Shown here: piece by piece, positions 16,740-24,933 of the stretch
How positions within the stretch are numbered: the stretch's first letter is position 1
Layout: every line of letters starts with the position of its first letter
NCBI GenBank assembly: GCA_020638735.1
Contig: JACKHZ010000012.1
Span: 124,001 to 188,000, forward strand
DNA: 64,000 bases
Direction of reading: 5' to 3'
Source of the DNA: Planctomycetota bacterium
GTDB taxonomy: Bacteria; Planctomycetota; UBA1135; UBA2386
Notes under the pieces: model-generated
The model's input: only the letters and a program-made list of their open reading frames with translations
What the model was told of the DNA's origin: nothing
The model's database searches: none
Made by a program: the position numbers and the translations under genes

Positions 16740-17377
16740 CCGTGCGCATCGTGATCGTCGACGACCACGCGCTGCTGCGCGAGGTGTTGCGCAAGATGCT
16801 CGACCGCGAGCCCGACTTCGAGGTCGTCGGTGCGGCCGGCAGCGGCAGGGAAGCGCTCGAGCTGGTCGAGGCGCAGCATCCCGACCTGGTCGTCATGGAC
16901 CTGATGCTCGGCGACGGCAACGGCGTCGACACCACCCGGGAGATCGTGCGCCGTCGCCGCGGGACGAAGGTCATCGCGTTGTCTGCCTACTCACAGCGGC
17001 GCCTGGTGCTGGCGGTGCTGGAGGCCGGCGCCGCCGGCTTCGTGCGCAAGGCCGACTCCTACTCGGAGCTGCGCGAGGCGGTGCGAGCCGTCCAGGCGGG
17101 GCAGAAGTACCTGTGCGCCGGCGTGACGGGCTCGGTGGTCGACGCGCACGTCGGGGCGCCGGACTCGGCGTTCGCGAAGCTGACGACACGTCAGCGCCTC
17201 GTGCTGTCGGAGATCGCCCGCGGACGTTCTTCCGGCGAGATCGCCAGGGAGCTGCACCTGTCGCCGCACACGGTCGAGACGCACCGGCGCAACCTGATGC
17301 GGAAGCTCGGCCTGCACTCGGTGGCGGATCTGACCCGGTACGCGATCCGCGAGGGGCTGACGACGGCCGAGGAATGA
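16736..17377 (+). CDS. NarL/FixJ-family response regulator
   Basis: 213 residues. The receiver domain is intact: DD at 9-10, the phosphoacceptor Asp55 in VVMDLMLGDG, and a Lys in FVRKADSY. The LuxR-type helix-turn-helix occupies about 150-210 (LTTRQRLVLSEIARGRSSGEIARELHLSPHTVETHRRNLMRKLG is its extent, residues 142-185 approximately). It is translationally coupled to the kinase upstream. It cannot activate sigma-54 itself, but it may control the sigma-54 activator gene that follows 108 bases later. Confidence 0.94.
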   Translation: MTVRIVIVDDHALLREVLRKMLDREPDFEVVGAAGSGREALELVEAQHPDLVVMDLMLGDGNGVDTTREIVRRRRGTKVIALSAYSQRRLVLAVLEAGAAGFVRKADSYSELREAVRAVQAGQKYLCAGVTGSVVDAHVGAPDSAFAKLTTRQRLVLSEIARGRSSGEIARELHLSPHTVETHRRNLMRKLGLHSVADLTRYAIREGLTTAEE

Positions 17378-17472
17378 GCCGGCGCCTACCGGATACCGGG
17401 TATGCGGAATGGGGCGAACCGGGGAGCGCGCGCCGGCCATCGGGGTGCGACCGTGGTGCATCCTGTTCGACC

Positions 17473-17480
17473 AAGGAGGA
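17473..17480 (+). promoter_or_regulatory. Strong Shine-Dalgarno deciding a TTG start
   Basis: AAGGAGGA, one of the best ribosome-binding sequences in the window, lies 5 bases before TTG 17486. It places the start of the sigma-54 activator there rather than at the ATG 17402. Confidence 0.75.
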
Positions 17481-17485
17481 CCCCT

Positions 17486-18904
17486 TTGCGCCAGGCGCAC
17501 CCGACCAAGTCCGATCCATCCGACGCCGCTGCGACCGCGACCACGACCACGCACGAACCGCCGCGCGCCGGTTCGATCCGTGTCTGCCTCGACGAACGCG
17601 ACCCCGCCATCCGCCGGGTCGTCGCCCGGGCCTGCGCCCGCGTCGGGCTGTGTCCGGAGTTCCTGACCGAGGCGCGGCGCTCGCGCCACCCGATGCTGGT
17701 CCAGATGGAGGCCCTGGCTTCGCGCTGGCAGCCGCCGCCGGGGGTCGCGGTGCTGGCGCGTCGGCCGCCGGCGATGGCGCGTCTGCGGCTGCTCGCCGCA
17801 GGTGCGCGCAGCATCATCGACGTCGACTCGCCGGACGGCCGCATCGCCGATTCGATCGCCGACGTCGCGCGTGCGCCGGACGACGCGGCCGACGGGCAGC
17901 CCCGGTTCGAGCACTTCGAGTCGCGCGCGCCGGCGATGCTGGCGGTGGTCGACGACGCGCGCCGTCTCGCCGCGGCGCAGGCGTCGGTGCTGATCACCGG
18001 CGAGACCGGGGTCGGCAAGGAGCACCTCGCGCGCGCGGTGCACGCGGCCGGGCCGCGGCGCGACCGACCGTTCGTCGTCGTCAACTGCGGCGCGCTGCCG
18101 GAGAGCCTGCTCGAGAGCCAGCTGTTCGGCCACGAGCGCGGCGCGTTCACCGGCGCCGATCGCCTGCACCGCGGGTTCTTCGAGACTGCGCACGGCGGCA
18201 CGCTGCTGCTGGACGAGATCGGCGAGATGCCGAAGCACCTGCAGGTCGCCCTGTTGACCGTGCTGCAGCGGCGCGAGGTGGTGCGCCTCGGCGGTACGAC
18301 GCCGGTGCCGGTCGACGTCCGGGTGATGGCCGCCACCAATCGCGACCTCGACGCGGACATCGCCGCCGGACGGTTCCGCGAGGACCTGTTCTACCGGCTC
18401 GACGTCATCCGCCTCGACCTGCCGCCCCTGCGTCGCCGCGTCGAGGACCTGCCGGAGCTCGCCGGTCGCATGCTGCGCAACCTGCTCGCGCGCGAGCGTC
18501 GGCGCGACTTCGGCGGCTTGAGCGAGCCTGCGCTGGCGGCGATGTGTGCCTACCACTGGCCCGGCAACCTGCGCGAGCTGGAGAACGTGCTGCAGCGCGC
18601 GGTCGTGCTCGGGCGCGGCCCGGTCATCGACCTGCACGACCTGCCATCGCCGTTGCTGGAGCGTGAGCGCGCGGCCGGGCCAGGCCGCGGCGATGTCGCG
18701 CGCGCGGCCGCGTGGGACGGAATGTCGCTGCGCGAGGCGCGCGAGGCGGCGATCGAGGCGTGCGAACGGGCCTACCTGCATCGCCTGCTGCAACAGACCA
18801 ACGGCGGCGTCGGCGCGACCGCGGCCCGCGCCGGCGTGCGGCCGCGTTCGCTCTACGACAAGATGCGGCGCTACCAGTTGAAGAAGGAGGACTACCGGCG
18901 CTGA
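17486..18904 (+). CDS. Sigma-54-dependent transcriptional activator (NtrC family) with degenerate receiver
   Basis: 472 residues. The N-terminal 110 residues resemble a receiver domain (IRVCLDERDPAIRRVVARAC) but I see no phosphoacceptor Asp at the usual place (VAVLARRPP). The AAA+ domain has Walker A GETGVGKE, the sigma-54 contact loop GAFTGA, a Walker B LLLDEIGEM and an arginine-finger region RFREDLFYRLDV. A Fis-type helix-turn-helix closes the protein (GGVGATAARAGVRPRSLYDKM). The gene lies amid five sigma-54-type promoters, one of them 17 bases after its stop, so it is their likely activator. Control without phosphorylation of its own receiver is inferred. Confidence 0.92.
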   Translation: MRQAHPTKSDPSDAAATATTTTHEPPRAGSIRVCLDERDPAIRRVVARACARVGLCPEFLTEARRSRHPMLVQMEALASRWQPPPGVAVLARRPPAMARLRLLAAGARSIIDVDSPDGRIADSIADVARAPDDAADGQPRFEHFESRAPAMLAVVDDARRLAAAQASVLITGETGVGKEHLARAVHAAGPRRDRPFVVVNCGALPESLLESQLFGHERGAFTGADRLHRGFFETAHGGTLLLDEIGEMPKHLQVALLTVLQRREVVRLGGTTPVPVDVRVMAATNRDLDADIAAGRFREDLFYRLDVIRLDLPPLRRRVEDLPELAGRMLRNLLARERRRDFGGLSEPALAAMCAYHWPGNLRELENVLQRAVVLGRGPVIDLHDLPSPLLERERAAGPGRGDVARAAAWDGMSLREAREAAIEACERAYLHRLLQQTNGGVGATAARAGVRPRSLYDKMRRYQLKKEDYRR

Positions 18905-18920
18905 GCGACGCGGCGTGGTC

Positions 18921-18936
18921 GGGCACGGTGCTTGCC
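18921..18936 (+). promoter_or_regulatory. Sigma-54 (-24/-12) promoter 4
   Basis: GGGCACGGTGCTTGCC has GG 18922-18923 and GC 18934-18935, with 10 bases between. It matches TGGCACG-N4-TTGCW at 10 of 12 positions. The C is 13 bases before ATG 18948, as in promoters 1-3. Confidence 0.78.
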
Positions 18937-18947
18937 ACACGCCGACC

Positions 18948-19286
18948 ATGAAGACGATCTCCACCGAGGAACTCATCCGCTGGCTCGACGAGGGCGACGA
19001 CGTGCTGTTGGTCGACGTGCTGTCACCCGGCGCCTTCGAGAAGCAGCACATCCCTGGCGCCGTGAACGTCCCGGGCGACGCGCCGGACTTCGCCGACAAG
19101 GTCGCCGCCAAGGCCGATCGCGCGCGGCAGCGCGTCGTCGTCTACTGCGCGAGCGAGTCGTGCAACGCGTCGCCGCAGGCCGCGAAGAAGCTCGAGCAGG
19201 CCGGCTTCCGCAAGGTCTACGACTACGAGCAGGGCATCGAGGGATACGTCGACAGCGGTCGTCCCGTGGTCGGTGCAGGCAGTTGA
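18948..19286 (+). CDS. Rhodanese-domain protein
   Basis: 112 residues forming a single rhodanese domain: TEELIRWLDEGDDVLLVDV, then EKQHIPGAVNVPGD, and the active-site loop YCASESCNASPQAA, in which one Cys would carry the persulfide. The loop closes with AKKLEQAGFRKVYDYEQGIEGYVD. Single-domain rhodaneses transfer sulfane sulfur or act in redox signalling. The start is set by the sigma-54 promoter and the domain start. The SpoIIAA-like gene 34 bases downstream is probably cotranscribed. Confidence 0.9.
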   Translation: MKTISTEELIRWLDEGDDVLLVDVLSPGAFEKQHIPGAVNVPGDAPDFADKVAAKADRARQRVVVYCASESCNASPQAAKKLEQAGFRKVYDYEQGIEGYVDSGRPVVGAGS

Positions 19287-19320
19287 ACGACCACGACCGA
19301 ACCCACTGCAGGAGAGCTCC

Positions 19321-19743
19321 ATGATCCGATTCCTACCCGAAGACGCCGGTCGGACGATCGCGCTGCGCGTCACCGGCAAGCTCACCCACGCGGACTACGG
19401 CGAACGCCTGTCGCCGCGCCTCGAGCAGGCGTTGCGCGAGCCCGGCAAGCTGATCTTCCTCGGCGTGCTCGGCCCGGACTACGAGGGCATCACCGCTCAC
19501 GCGCTGTGGGACGAGCTCCGCCTCGACATCGCCCATCGCAAGGACTTCGAACGCGCCGCCATCGTCACCGACGACTGGATGGTGCGCACCGCGGTGCGCC
19601 TGTTCGGACCGTTGTTCAGCGGCGAGGTGCGGTTGTTCCACGTCGAACAGCAGCAAGAAGCCGCGCGCTGGCTCGGCCTGCGCGCGGCGTCGGCGGGCGT
19701 CGACACCGCGAAGGGCGACGGCGAGCAGGCCGCCGGCGGTTGA
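19321..19743 (+). CDS. SpoIIAA-like (STAS/SEC14-related) protein
   Basis: 140 residues. The pattern GRTIALRVTGKLTHADYGERLSPRLEQAL, then KLIFLGVLGPDYEGITAHALWDELRLDIAH and VTDDWMVRTAVRLFGPLFSGEVRLF (given here as fragments of the 20-100 region) matches the SpoIIAA-like family of short alpha/beta proteins of unknown biochemical role. GGAGAG upstream of the ATG is a ribosome-binding site, as expected for the second gene of a transcript. The C-terminal 25 residues are a polar tail. Confidence 0.75.
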   Translation: MIRFLPEDAGRTIALRVTGKLTHADYGERLSPRLEQALREPGKLIFLGVLGPDYEGITAHALWDELRLDIAHRKDFERAAIVTDDWMVRTAVRLFGPLFSGEVRLFHVEQQQEAARWLGLRAASAGVDTAKGDGEQAAGG

Positions 19744-19825
19744 GCGGTGCACGGTGACCGGCGAGACCGCGCGTCGATCGGTGGCGTCACCGCCGACTTC
19801 GCCGCGGCTGCCGGCGGCGGCGCGT

Positions 19826-19841
19826 CGGTACGCGGCTTGCC
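19826..19841 (+). promoter_or_regulatory. Sigma-54 (-24/-12) promoter 5
   Basis: CGGTACGCGGCTTGCC has GG 19827-19828 and GC 19839-19840, with 10 bases between. It matches the consensus at 9 of 12 positions. Unlike the other four it stands 74 bases before the ATG of the next gene, implying a leader of about 60 bases. Confidence 0.55.
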
Positions 19842-19913
19842 CCGGGCCGCTCGCACCTCCGGGCGCGAACCGCGCCACGAAGGCACCGAGATCCAACCGA
19901 CCCGCAAGCAAGC

Positions 19914-21467
19914 ATGATGATCGCGTCCCGTTCCTTCCTCCTGCCGTTCTGCCTGACGATGACCCCGCTCGCGAGCGCGTGTGCACTCGCCCAGGAACCG
20001 CAGTCCGCGCCCGTACAGGACCAGGAAACCCCGTCCGACGGACAGGTCGTCGACGCCGTCGAGGACGAGCTGCGGCTCGATCCGGCGGTGTCGTCGCGGC
20101 AGGTCGCGGTGCAGGCCGACGACGGCGTCGTCACGTTGACCGGCATGGCGGACTGCATCCTGGCGGCTGATCGCGCCGCGGACGTCGCCCGCACGGTGCG
20201 CGGCGTGCGTGCGGTCGTCGACCGCATCGAGGTCGTGCCGCCTGCCGACATCGGCCGCGTCGAGCTGCGCCAGTCCGTCGAGCAGGCGCTGCTCGCGAAT
20301 CCGGCGACCGATCTCTACCAGGTCCAGGTCGAGGCCGACGATGCCGGCGCGGTGACCTTGAAGGGCACGGTCGAGTCGTGGGCCGAGCGCCAACTCTGCG
20401 AACAGGTCGCCGCCGGCGTCGCCGGCGTCACGGAGGTCGACGACGAGATCGCGATCCACTACGTCGCCGATCGTGTCGACTCGGAGATCTGCCGTGACGT
20501 CGAGCAGCGGCTGCACTGGAACATCCTGGTCGACGACGGCCTGATCGACGTCAGCTGCAAGGACGGTGAGGTCGCGTTGTCCGGCATCGTCGGCAGCGCC
20601 GCGGAGCGCATCCGCGCGCGGCGGTTGGCCTGGATCGCCGGCGTCAAGGACGTCGACGTCGAGGGCTTGCAGGTCGCGCGGTGGGCGCGCGACGACAAGC
20701 TGCGCGGCTCGAAGTACGCCGTGCGGTCGAACGACCAGGTGCGCGAAGCGGTGAAGGACGCGCTGCGGCTCGATCCGCGCGTCGCGAGCTTCGCGATCGA
20801 CGTCGGTGTGAGCTCCGGCCACGTGACGCTGCGCGGCGACGTCGACAACCTCGAGGCCCTGCGCGCCGCCGCGGAGGACGCGCGCAACACCGTCGGCGTC
20901 TCCTCCGTCGTCAACCGGATCCACGTGCGCCCCGAGCCGACGCGCTCCGGCGTGCAGGTGGCGAACGAGATCGAGTCGGCGTTGCAGCGCGACCCGTTCG
21001 TCGACGCCGACGAGGTGTCGGTGACGGTGCACAACGGCGTCGCCCGGCTGTTCGGCTGCGTCGACGACTGCTTCGTGCGGGCGCGTGCCGACGACGACGC
21101 GGCGTGCGTGCCGGGCGTGGTCGACGTCGAGAACCTGGTCGCTGTGCGCGACGCGACGTTCCACGCGTTCGACCCGTACGTCGACGCCACCCCGCTGGAG
21201 TGCTACGGCTGGTTCCGCTACGAGCCGTGGCTCACGTTCGACGACGACGGCGAGATCGCAGCGCGCGTCGAGGAGGAGCTCTGGTGGAGCCCGTTCGTCA
21301 ACTCCGGCGACGTGGCGGTGACCTGTGTCGACGGCGTGGTCCAGCTCGACGGCGAGGTCGGCAGCGAGACCGAGCGCATCGCGGCGACCGAGAACGCCTT
21401 CGACGCCGGCGCGATCTGGGTGGACAACGACTTGGAGGTGATGCCGGATGAGGGCTCGAAGCAGTGA
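19914..21467 (+). CDS. Exported protein with six BON domains
   Basis: 517 residues: a signal peptide (residues 1-26, ending ACALAQ), then six BON domains at about 43-108, 116-182, 187-255, 269-335, 343-410 and 440-508. Each has the form: helix with a D/N-P or similar turn (ELRLDPAVSS, ALLANPATD, RLHWNILVD, ALRLDPRVAS, ALQRDPFVD, ELWWSPFVN), a strand GxVxLxG, a second helix and a closing strand. OsmY has two such domains; six is unusual. BON proteins bind phospholipid or other surfaces and act under envelope stress. A sigma-54-type promoter lies upstream. The next gene starts inside its last codons. Confidence 0.88.
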   Translation: MMIASRSFLLPFCLTMTPLASACALAQEPQSAPVQDQETPSDGQVVDAVEDELRLDPAVSSRQVAVQADDGVVTLTGMADCILAADRAADVARTVRGVRAVVDRIEVVPPADIGRVELRQSVEQALLANPATDLYQVQVEADDAGAVTLKGTVESWAERQLCEQVAAGVAGVTEVDDEIAIHYVADRVDSEICRDVEQRLHWNILVDDGLIDVSCKDGEVALSGIVGSAAERIRARRLAWIAGVKDVDVEGLQVARWARDDKLRGSKYAVRSNDQVREAVKDALRLDPRVASFAIDVGVSSGHVTLRGDVDNLEALRAAAEDARNTVGVSSVVNRIHVRPEPTRSGVQVANEIESALQRDPFVDADEVSVTVHNGVARLFGCVDDCFVRARADDDAACVPGVVDVENLVAVRDATFHAFDPYVDATPLECYGWFRYEPWLTFDDDGEIAARVEEELWWSPFVNSGDVAVTCVDGVVQLDGEVGSETERIAATENAFDAGAIWVDNDLEVMPDEGSKQ

Positions 21468-21909
21468 GCGGCTGCTGCCGTTCCGTTCCGTCCGCCACCT
21501 GTTGATCGCGGTGATCGACCTGCACGTGCGCACCCGCCGCCGCTATCTGGCCGCGGCCCGCTGTGCGGGCGATCTGCGGTTGGTGGCGCTGCTCGGCTAT
21601 CTCGCCGATCGCGAAGCGGAGCAGGCGGAGATCCTGGCGCGGCTGTGCAGCAGCGAGGACGCCTCGCTCGACTGCCTGGTGCAGGGCGTCCCCGCGGCGG
21701 ACTTCGCGGCCGCCGTCATGCCGACGCGGGCGCGCGACGACTACGCCGCGGTGGCTGCATCGTGGCTGCGCCGCGAGCACGCGCTGGAGACCTGCTTCGA
21801 GCGGCTCTCCGACATGGTGGGGCCGCGCGCGCACGCGGTCTTCGAGGCGCTGTCGGGCCTGAAGCGCCTGTACCAGGAGCGGCTGCACCAGGCGATGATC
21901 GACAGCTGA
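21448..21909 (+). CDS. Small helical protein, possibly ferritin-like, unknown function
   Basis: 153 residues, overlapping the BON gene by 20 bases, so cotranscribed. It is all-helical by appearance: VRHLLIAVIDLHVRTRRRYLAAA, then LGYLADREAEQAEILARL, and a C-terminal helix. The Glu and His placement (REAEQAE, LRREHALE) resembles four-helix ferritin or rubrerythrin-like proteins, but I cannot confirm a metal site. It could instead be a helical-bundle regulator. Confidence 0.65.
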   Translation: MRARSSERLLPFRSVRHLLIAVIDLHVRTRRRYLAAARCAGDLRLVALLGYLADREAEQAEILARLCSSEDASLDCLVQGVPAADFAAAVMPTRARDDYAAVAASWLRREHALETCFERLSDMVGPRAHAVFEALSGLKRLYQERLHQAMIDS

Positions 21910-21930
21910 CCATTCCGCGCACGGCCGGCG

Positions 21931-22857
21931 TCACGAGCGCGCGGTGAGCTGCGCGCCTCCCCGGCGTCGCCTTCGGGAAGTGGCGACGAACAGTCCCACC
22001 GTGATCAGCGCCATTCCGCACAGGCTCCACGGTCCCGGCCAGTCGGCGAAGCACATCCCGCCGAACAGCGTCGCGAACAGCACCTGCAGGTAGCTGACCG
22101 AGATCGCGCGACCGGCCGGTTCGCGCGCCAGCCCTTTGGTCATCGCCACCTGCGCGATCTGCGTCGAGACGCCGACGCCGAGCAGCCACAGCCAGGCGAG
22201 CGGATCGGGCCAGACCCACTCGTCGATCGCGAACGGCGCGCTGAGCGGCACGGTGACGATCGGGAAGTAGAACACGACGCGCAGCGCCGGTTCGCTGCGG
22301 CCGAGCTTGCGCACCGCGGCGTACGCGAGCGAAGCGAACAGCGCGCCGAGCACGCCGACCAGCACCCAGCGCCACGGCAGGTCCGTGCGCGCTGCGCCGA
22401 GTCCGAGCAGCGTCGTCGGCTGCTTCAGCGCGACGACCCCGGCGAACGCGAACGCCATCCCGATCAGCACGCGGCCGGTCAACCGTTCGCCGAGCCAGGC
22501 CGCGGCGACCAGCGCGGTGAGCACCGGCGAGACCTGGTGGATCACGGTCGCCTCGGCGAGCGGCAGGTTGTCCACCGCCAGATAGAAACAGACCAGGCCG
22601 CCGGAGCCGAACAGGCCGCGCAGCAGCAGCAAGCGGGGCTGCGAACCGAACGGCGACAGTCGCGCGCGCCACAGCCCGACGCCGCTCAGCGTCAGCGTCA
22701 CCAGCGCGCGGAGCAGCACCGTCTGCATCGTCGGCACGCCGCGCTGGCCGGCGAGCTTGACGCACAGCGCCATCACCGCGAACCAGAACGCCGCCTGCGC
22801 CATGTAGGCGAGGCCGCCGCTGCTGGCGGGGGCGTCGCTTGCAGTCGACTCGCTCAT
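21931..22857 (-). CDS. EamA/DMT-family membrane transporter
   Basis: 308 residues with about ten hydrophobic helices and the two-fold EamA repeat. The first half has FYLAVDNLPLAEATVIHQVSPVLTALVAAAWLGERL (conserved region, residues about 91-126), and the second half the matching AQVAMTKGLAREPAGRAISVSYLQVLFA. Family members export or import small metabolites; the substrate cannot be told. The start MSESTASDA at 22857 gives a short polar N-terminus. A lipoprotein gene lies 8 bases upstream on the same strand, so the pair is likely cotranscribed. Confidence 0.9.
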   Translation of the reverse strand: MSESTASDAPASSGGLAYMAQAAFWFAVMALCVKLAGQRGVPTMQTVLLRALVTLTLSGVGLWRARLSPFGSQPRLLLLRGLFGSGGLVCFYLAVDNLPLAEATVIHQVSPVLTALVAAAWLGERLTGRVLIGMAFAFAGVVALKQPTTLLGLGAARTDLPWRWVLVGVLGALFASLAYAAVRKLGRSEPALRVVFYFPIVTVPLSAPFAIDEWVWPDPLAWLWLLGVGVSTQIAQVAMTKGLAREPAGRAISVSYLQVLFATLFGGMCFADWPGPWSLCGMALITVGLFVATSRRRRRGGAQLTARS

Positions 22858-22865
22858 CGCGGGGC

Positions 22866-23810
22866 TCAGGGCTTCTTCAGCAGCAGCTGCCCGGCGAACG
22901 CTTCGTGGCGCGGGTCAGCGGTCGTGAGCAGCTCGACGATGCGCGCGCCCTCGGGGCGGATCTGCTGCAGCGCGTCGGCGGCGGCGCGGCCGAGCGTGGC
23001 CTCGTCGACGCCGACCCAGTGGGTGTAGTCGGCGTCGGCCGGCTTCGGCGAGAACAGCACCACCTTGCCGCCCTTCTCGACCACCATGCGCCGCGCCGCG
23101 GCCGACGGCGCCGGGTCGGCGGCGGCGACCAGGAAGGTGCGGTAGTCCATGTCGAGTCCGCGCTGCAGCTCGGCGGTCCAGGCTGCGGCGTCGGTCGGCG
23201 TCGCGACCACGCCTTGCAGCGGCTCGATCAGCCGGCCGAGCAGCCGCGGCGCGCGTTCGGCGGCGGTCGCCCACGGGTCGTCGCCGGCGGCACGCGCGAC
23301 GGCGAAGCGCACCGGCTGCTGCTGACCCTGCGGGTGCAGCTGCGGGGCGTGCTCGCTGCGCATGGCCTGCAGCACGAAGTCGGCGGGCGCGAACACCGGC
23401 GTGCCGCTGCTCGCGAGGTTGGCGGGCGTCAGGTAGCTGGCGCCGAACGCGAGCTGCGGCGGCGTGTCGAGCTCGAGCGCGGTCAGCAGCGCGACCTCGG
23501 CGACCGCCTGCACCGGCGGCGCGAAGGCGCTGGCCGCGGCCCAGCGCCCGTCCTCCACTGCCCGCTTCGCCGCGTCGACGGGCGCGCCGACGACCAGCAG
23601 CTGCTTGCCCGCCGGTACCCGCGCGACGTCTCGAGCGGCCACGAGCCACAGCTCCGCGTCGGGTGCATCCGCGGCGCGCTCCGGCGCGAGGCACGCCAGC
23701 ACCTGATAGCGGCCGTCGGCCGAGCGCAGCGCCGGACGGTCGTCACCGCACGCGGCGAGCAGGGCGCAGGCGGTCAGCGTGGCGGCGCGGCGGATGCACA
23801 TGGCGCGCAT
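22866..23810 (-). CDS. Lipoprotein, possibly periplasmic-binding-like, unknown function
   Basis: 314 residues from ATG 23810; a second ATG at 23801 is equally possible. The signal ends in a lipobox LLAAC, giving a lipid-anchored Cys. The mature part alternates alpha/beta segments (ELWLVAARDVARVPAGKQLLVVGAPVD, then PVFAPADFVLQAM, then KGGKVVLFSPKPAD) in a way that suggests a substrate-binding fold, but no family is recognised. It lies 8 bases after the DUF6687-like gene and before the transporter gene, so a transport role is plausible. Confidence 0.65.
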   Translation of the reverse strand: MRAMCIRRAATLTACALLAACGDDRPALRSADGRYQVLACLAPERAADAPDAELWLVAARDVARVPAGKQLLVVGAPVDAAKRAVEDGRWAAASAFAPPVQAVAEVALLTALELDTPPQLAFGASYLTPANLASSGTPVFAPADFVLQAMRSEHAPQLHPQGQQQPVRFAVARAAGDDPWATAAERAPRLLGRLIEPLQGVVATPTDAAAWTAELQRGLDMDYRTFLVAAADPAPSAAARRMVVEKGGKVVLFSPKPADADYTHWVGVDEATLGRAAADALQQIRPEGARIVELLTTADPRHEAFAGQLLLKKP

Positions 23811-23818
23811 GATGGCGT

Positions 23819-24907
23819 TCACGCGTCGTCGCCGCCACGGGAGCTTCGCCGGCCGGCGTCGGCGAAGAAGGCCGCGAACGCCGCGACCACGCCTTCGGCC
23901 GGCAGCGCGCTCGGACGCAGCTCGCGGCTGATGCGGCCGTACTCCTGCGCCGACGGCACGCCGAAGTAGAGCTCGGGGATCGGCTCGGTGGGTGGGTCGG
24001 CGTTCCACGACGCGCCGTCGCGTTCGGGTTCCAGCTCGCCGAGGCGCCGCGCCAGCGGCCGCAGGTCGAGGCGCGGCGGCGCGCCGATCGTGACCAGCTC
24101 GAACCAGCTCTCGGTGCGGTCGTGGTAGCGGTAGCGGGTGCCGTCCGCGTCGCGCTGCACGTGCAGCACGCGGAACGCCGCCGCCAGCGTGTTGAGGGTC
24201 ATGCGGTGGCGTCCGCCGTCGCTGCGCAGCGCCGCGAAGCCGAGCTCGGCGAACGCTTCGCGCTGCACGTCGCCGGCGAGGCCGCGCGCGATCTCGCCCT
24301 TCACGCGGGCCAGCTCCTCTTCGTAGAGTGCCTTGTAGCCGCCGGGGTGGTCGAGCACCGATTCGGCGTGGTCGAGCAGCCACCGGTAGCGCGCCAGCGA
24401 CTTTGCGTCAGGGTTCTCGACGCCGTGGAAGGCGCCGCGCACCGGCGACTCGGGCCGGGCCAGCCCGGCGACGATGCGATCGATCGCGAAGCCGCGCCAG
24501 GTCGTGAAGACGCCGAAGTCGCCGGTCGCCGCCGCGCTCAGCAGCAGCTCCTCGCGCGCCAGCGCCACGTGGGGGCGCAGCACCGCCAGCAGCGCGCCGA
24601 ACCCGTCGGTGTCGTAGTGGTCGTTGAGCACCAGCTCGGCGTCGCCGAGGAAGGCCTCCTGCTCGGCGGCGCCGGCCCGCGCGAAGTTCAGCGCGATGCC
24701 GGTGCTGAGGTCTGCCTTCCAGGCGCGCGGCGTGCGGTTGCCGGGCCAGTGCGAGAGATTCGGGCCGGTCGGCGTCATGCCGTCGACCGACAGATGCGTG
24801 ACGTCGCATCCATCCACCCCTGCGAAGGCGAGTTGCAGACGTTCGGCAGGATTCGGACCGACAGCGAAGTTCGACACGTAAGGGTTCCTTGGTGACAGGA
24901 ACGGCAT
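23819..24907 (-). CDS. DUF6687-like protein, unknown function
   Basis: 362 residues, soluble, no signal peptide. A conserved-looking NDHYDTDGFGALLAVL at about 96-112 resembles the DHH-type D/H-rich motif of phosphoesterases and the pattern I recall for DUF6687; the name is from memory. Other notable parts are LSVDGMTPTGPNLSHWPGNRTP near the start and a helical middle with many Arg. No function is assigned to the family. The ATG at 24907 lies in the loop of an inverted repeat and behind a TACGGT hexamer, so its own promoter is probably there. Confidence 0.6.
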   Translation of the reverse strand: MPFLSPRNPYVSNFAVGPNPAERLQLAFAGVDGCDVTHLSVDGMTPTGPNLSHWPGNRTPRAWKADLSTGIALNFARAGAAEQEAFLGDAELVLNDHYDTDGFGALLAVLRPHVALAREELLLSAAATGDFGVFTTWRGFAIDRIVAGLARPESPVRGAFHGVENPDAKSLARYRWLLDHAESVLDHPGGYKALYEEELARVKGEIARGLAGDVQREAFAELGFAALRSDGGRHRMTLNTLAAAFRVLHVQRDADGTRYRYHDRTESWFELVTIGAPPRLDLRPLARRLGELEPERDGASWNADPPTEPIPELYFGVPSAQEYGRISRELRPSALPAEGVVAAFAAFFADAGRRSSRGGDDA

Positions 24908-24919
24908 GTCCTAGTCACC
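24891..24919. promoter_or_regulatory. Inverted repeat spanning the start codon of the DUF6687-like gene
   Basis: GGTGACAGGA (24891-24900) pairs with TCCTAGTCACC (24909-24919) with one bulge; the 8-base loop holds the minus-strand ATG. The outer arm also overlaps the putative -10 hexamer TACGGT, so it could be an operator as well as an mRNA hairpin. Confidence 0.4.
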
Positions 24920-24933
24920 GTAGCAAGCGAGAT

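Noticed and set aside
17402..17485. Longer N-terminus of the sigma-54 activator from ATG 17402
   Set aside because: The added 28 residues are Arg and Gly rich without structure, and a strong ribosome-binding sequence directs initiation at TTG 17486.
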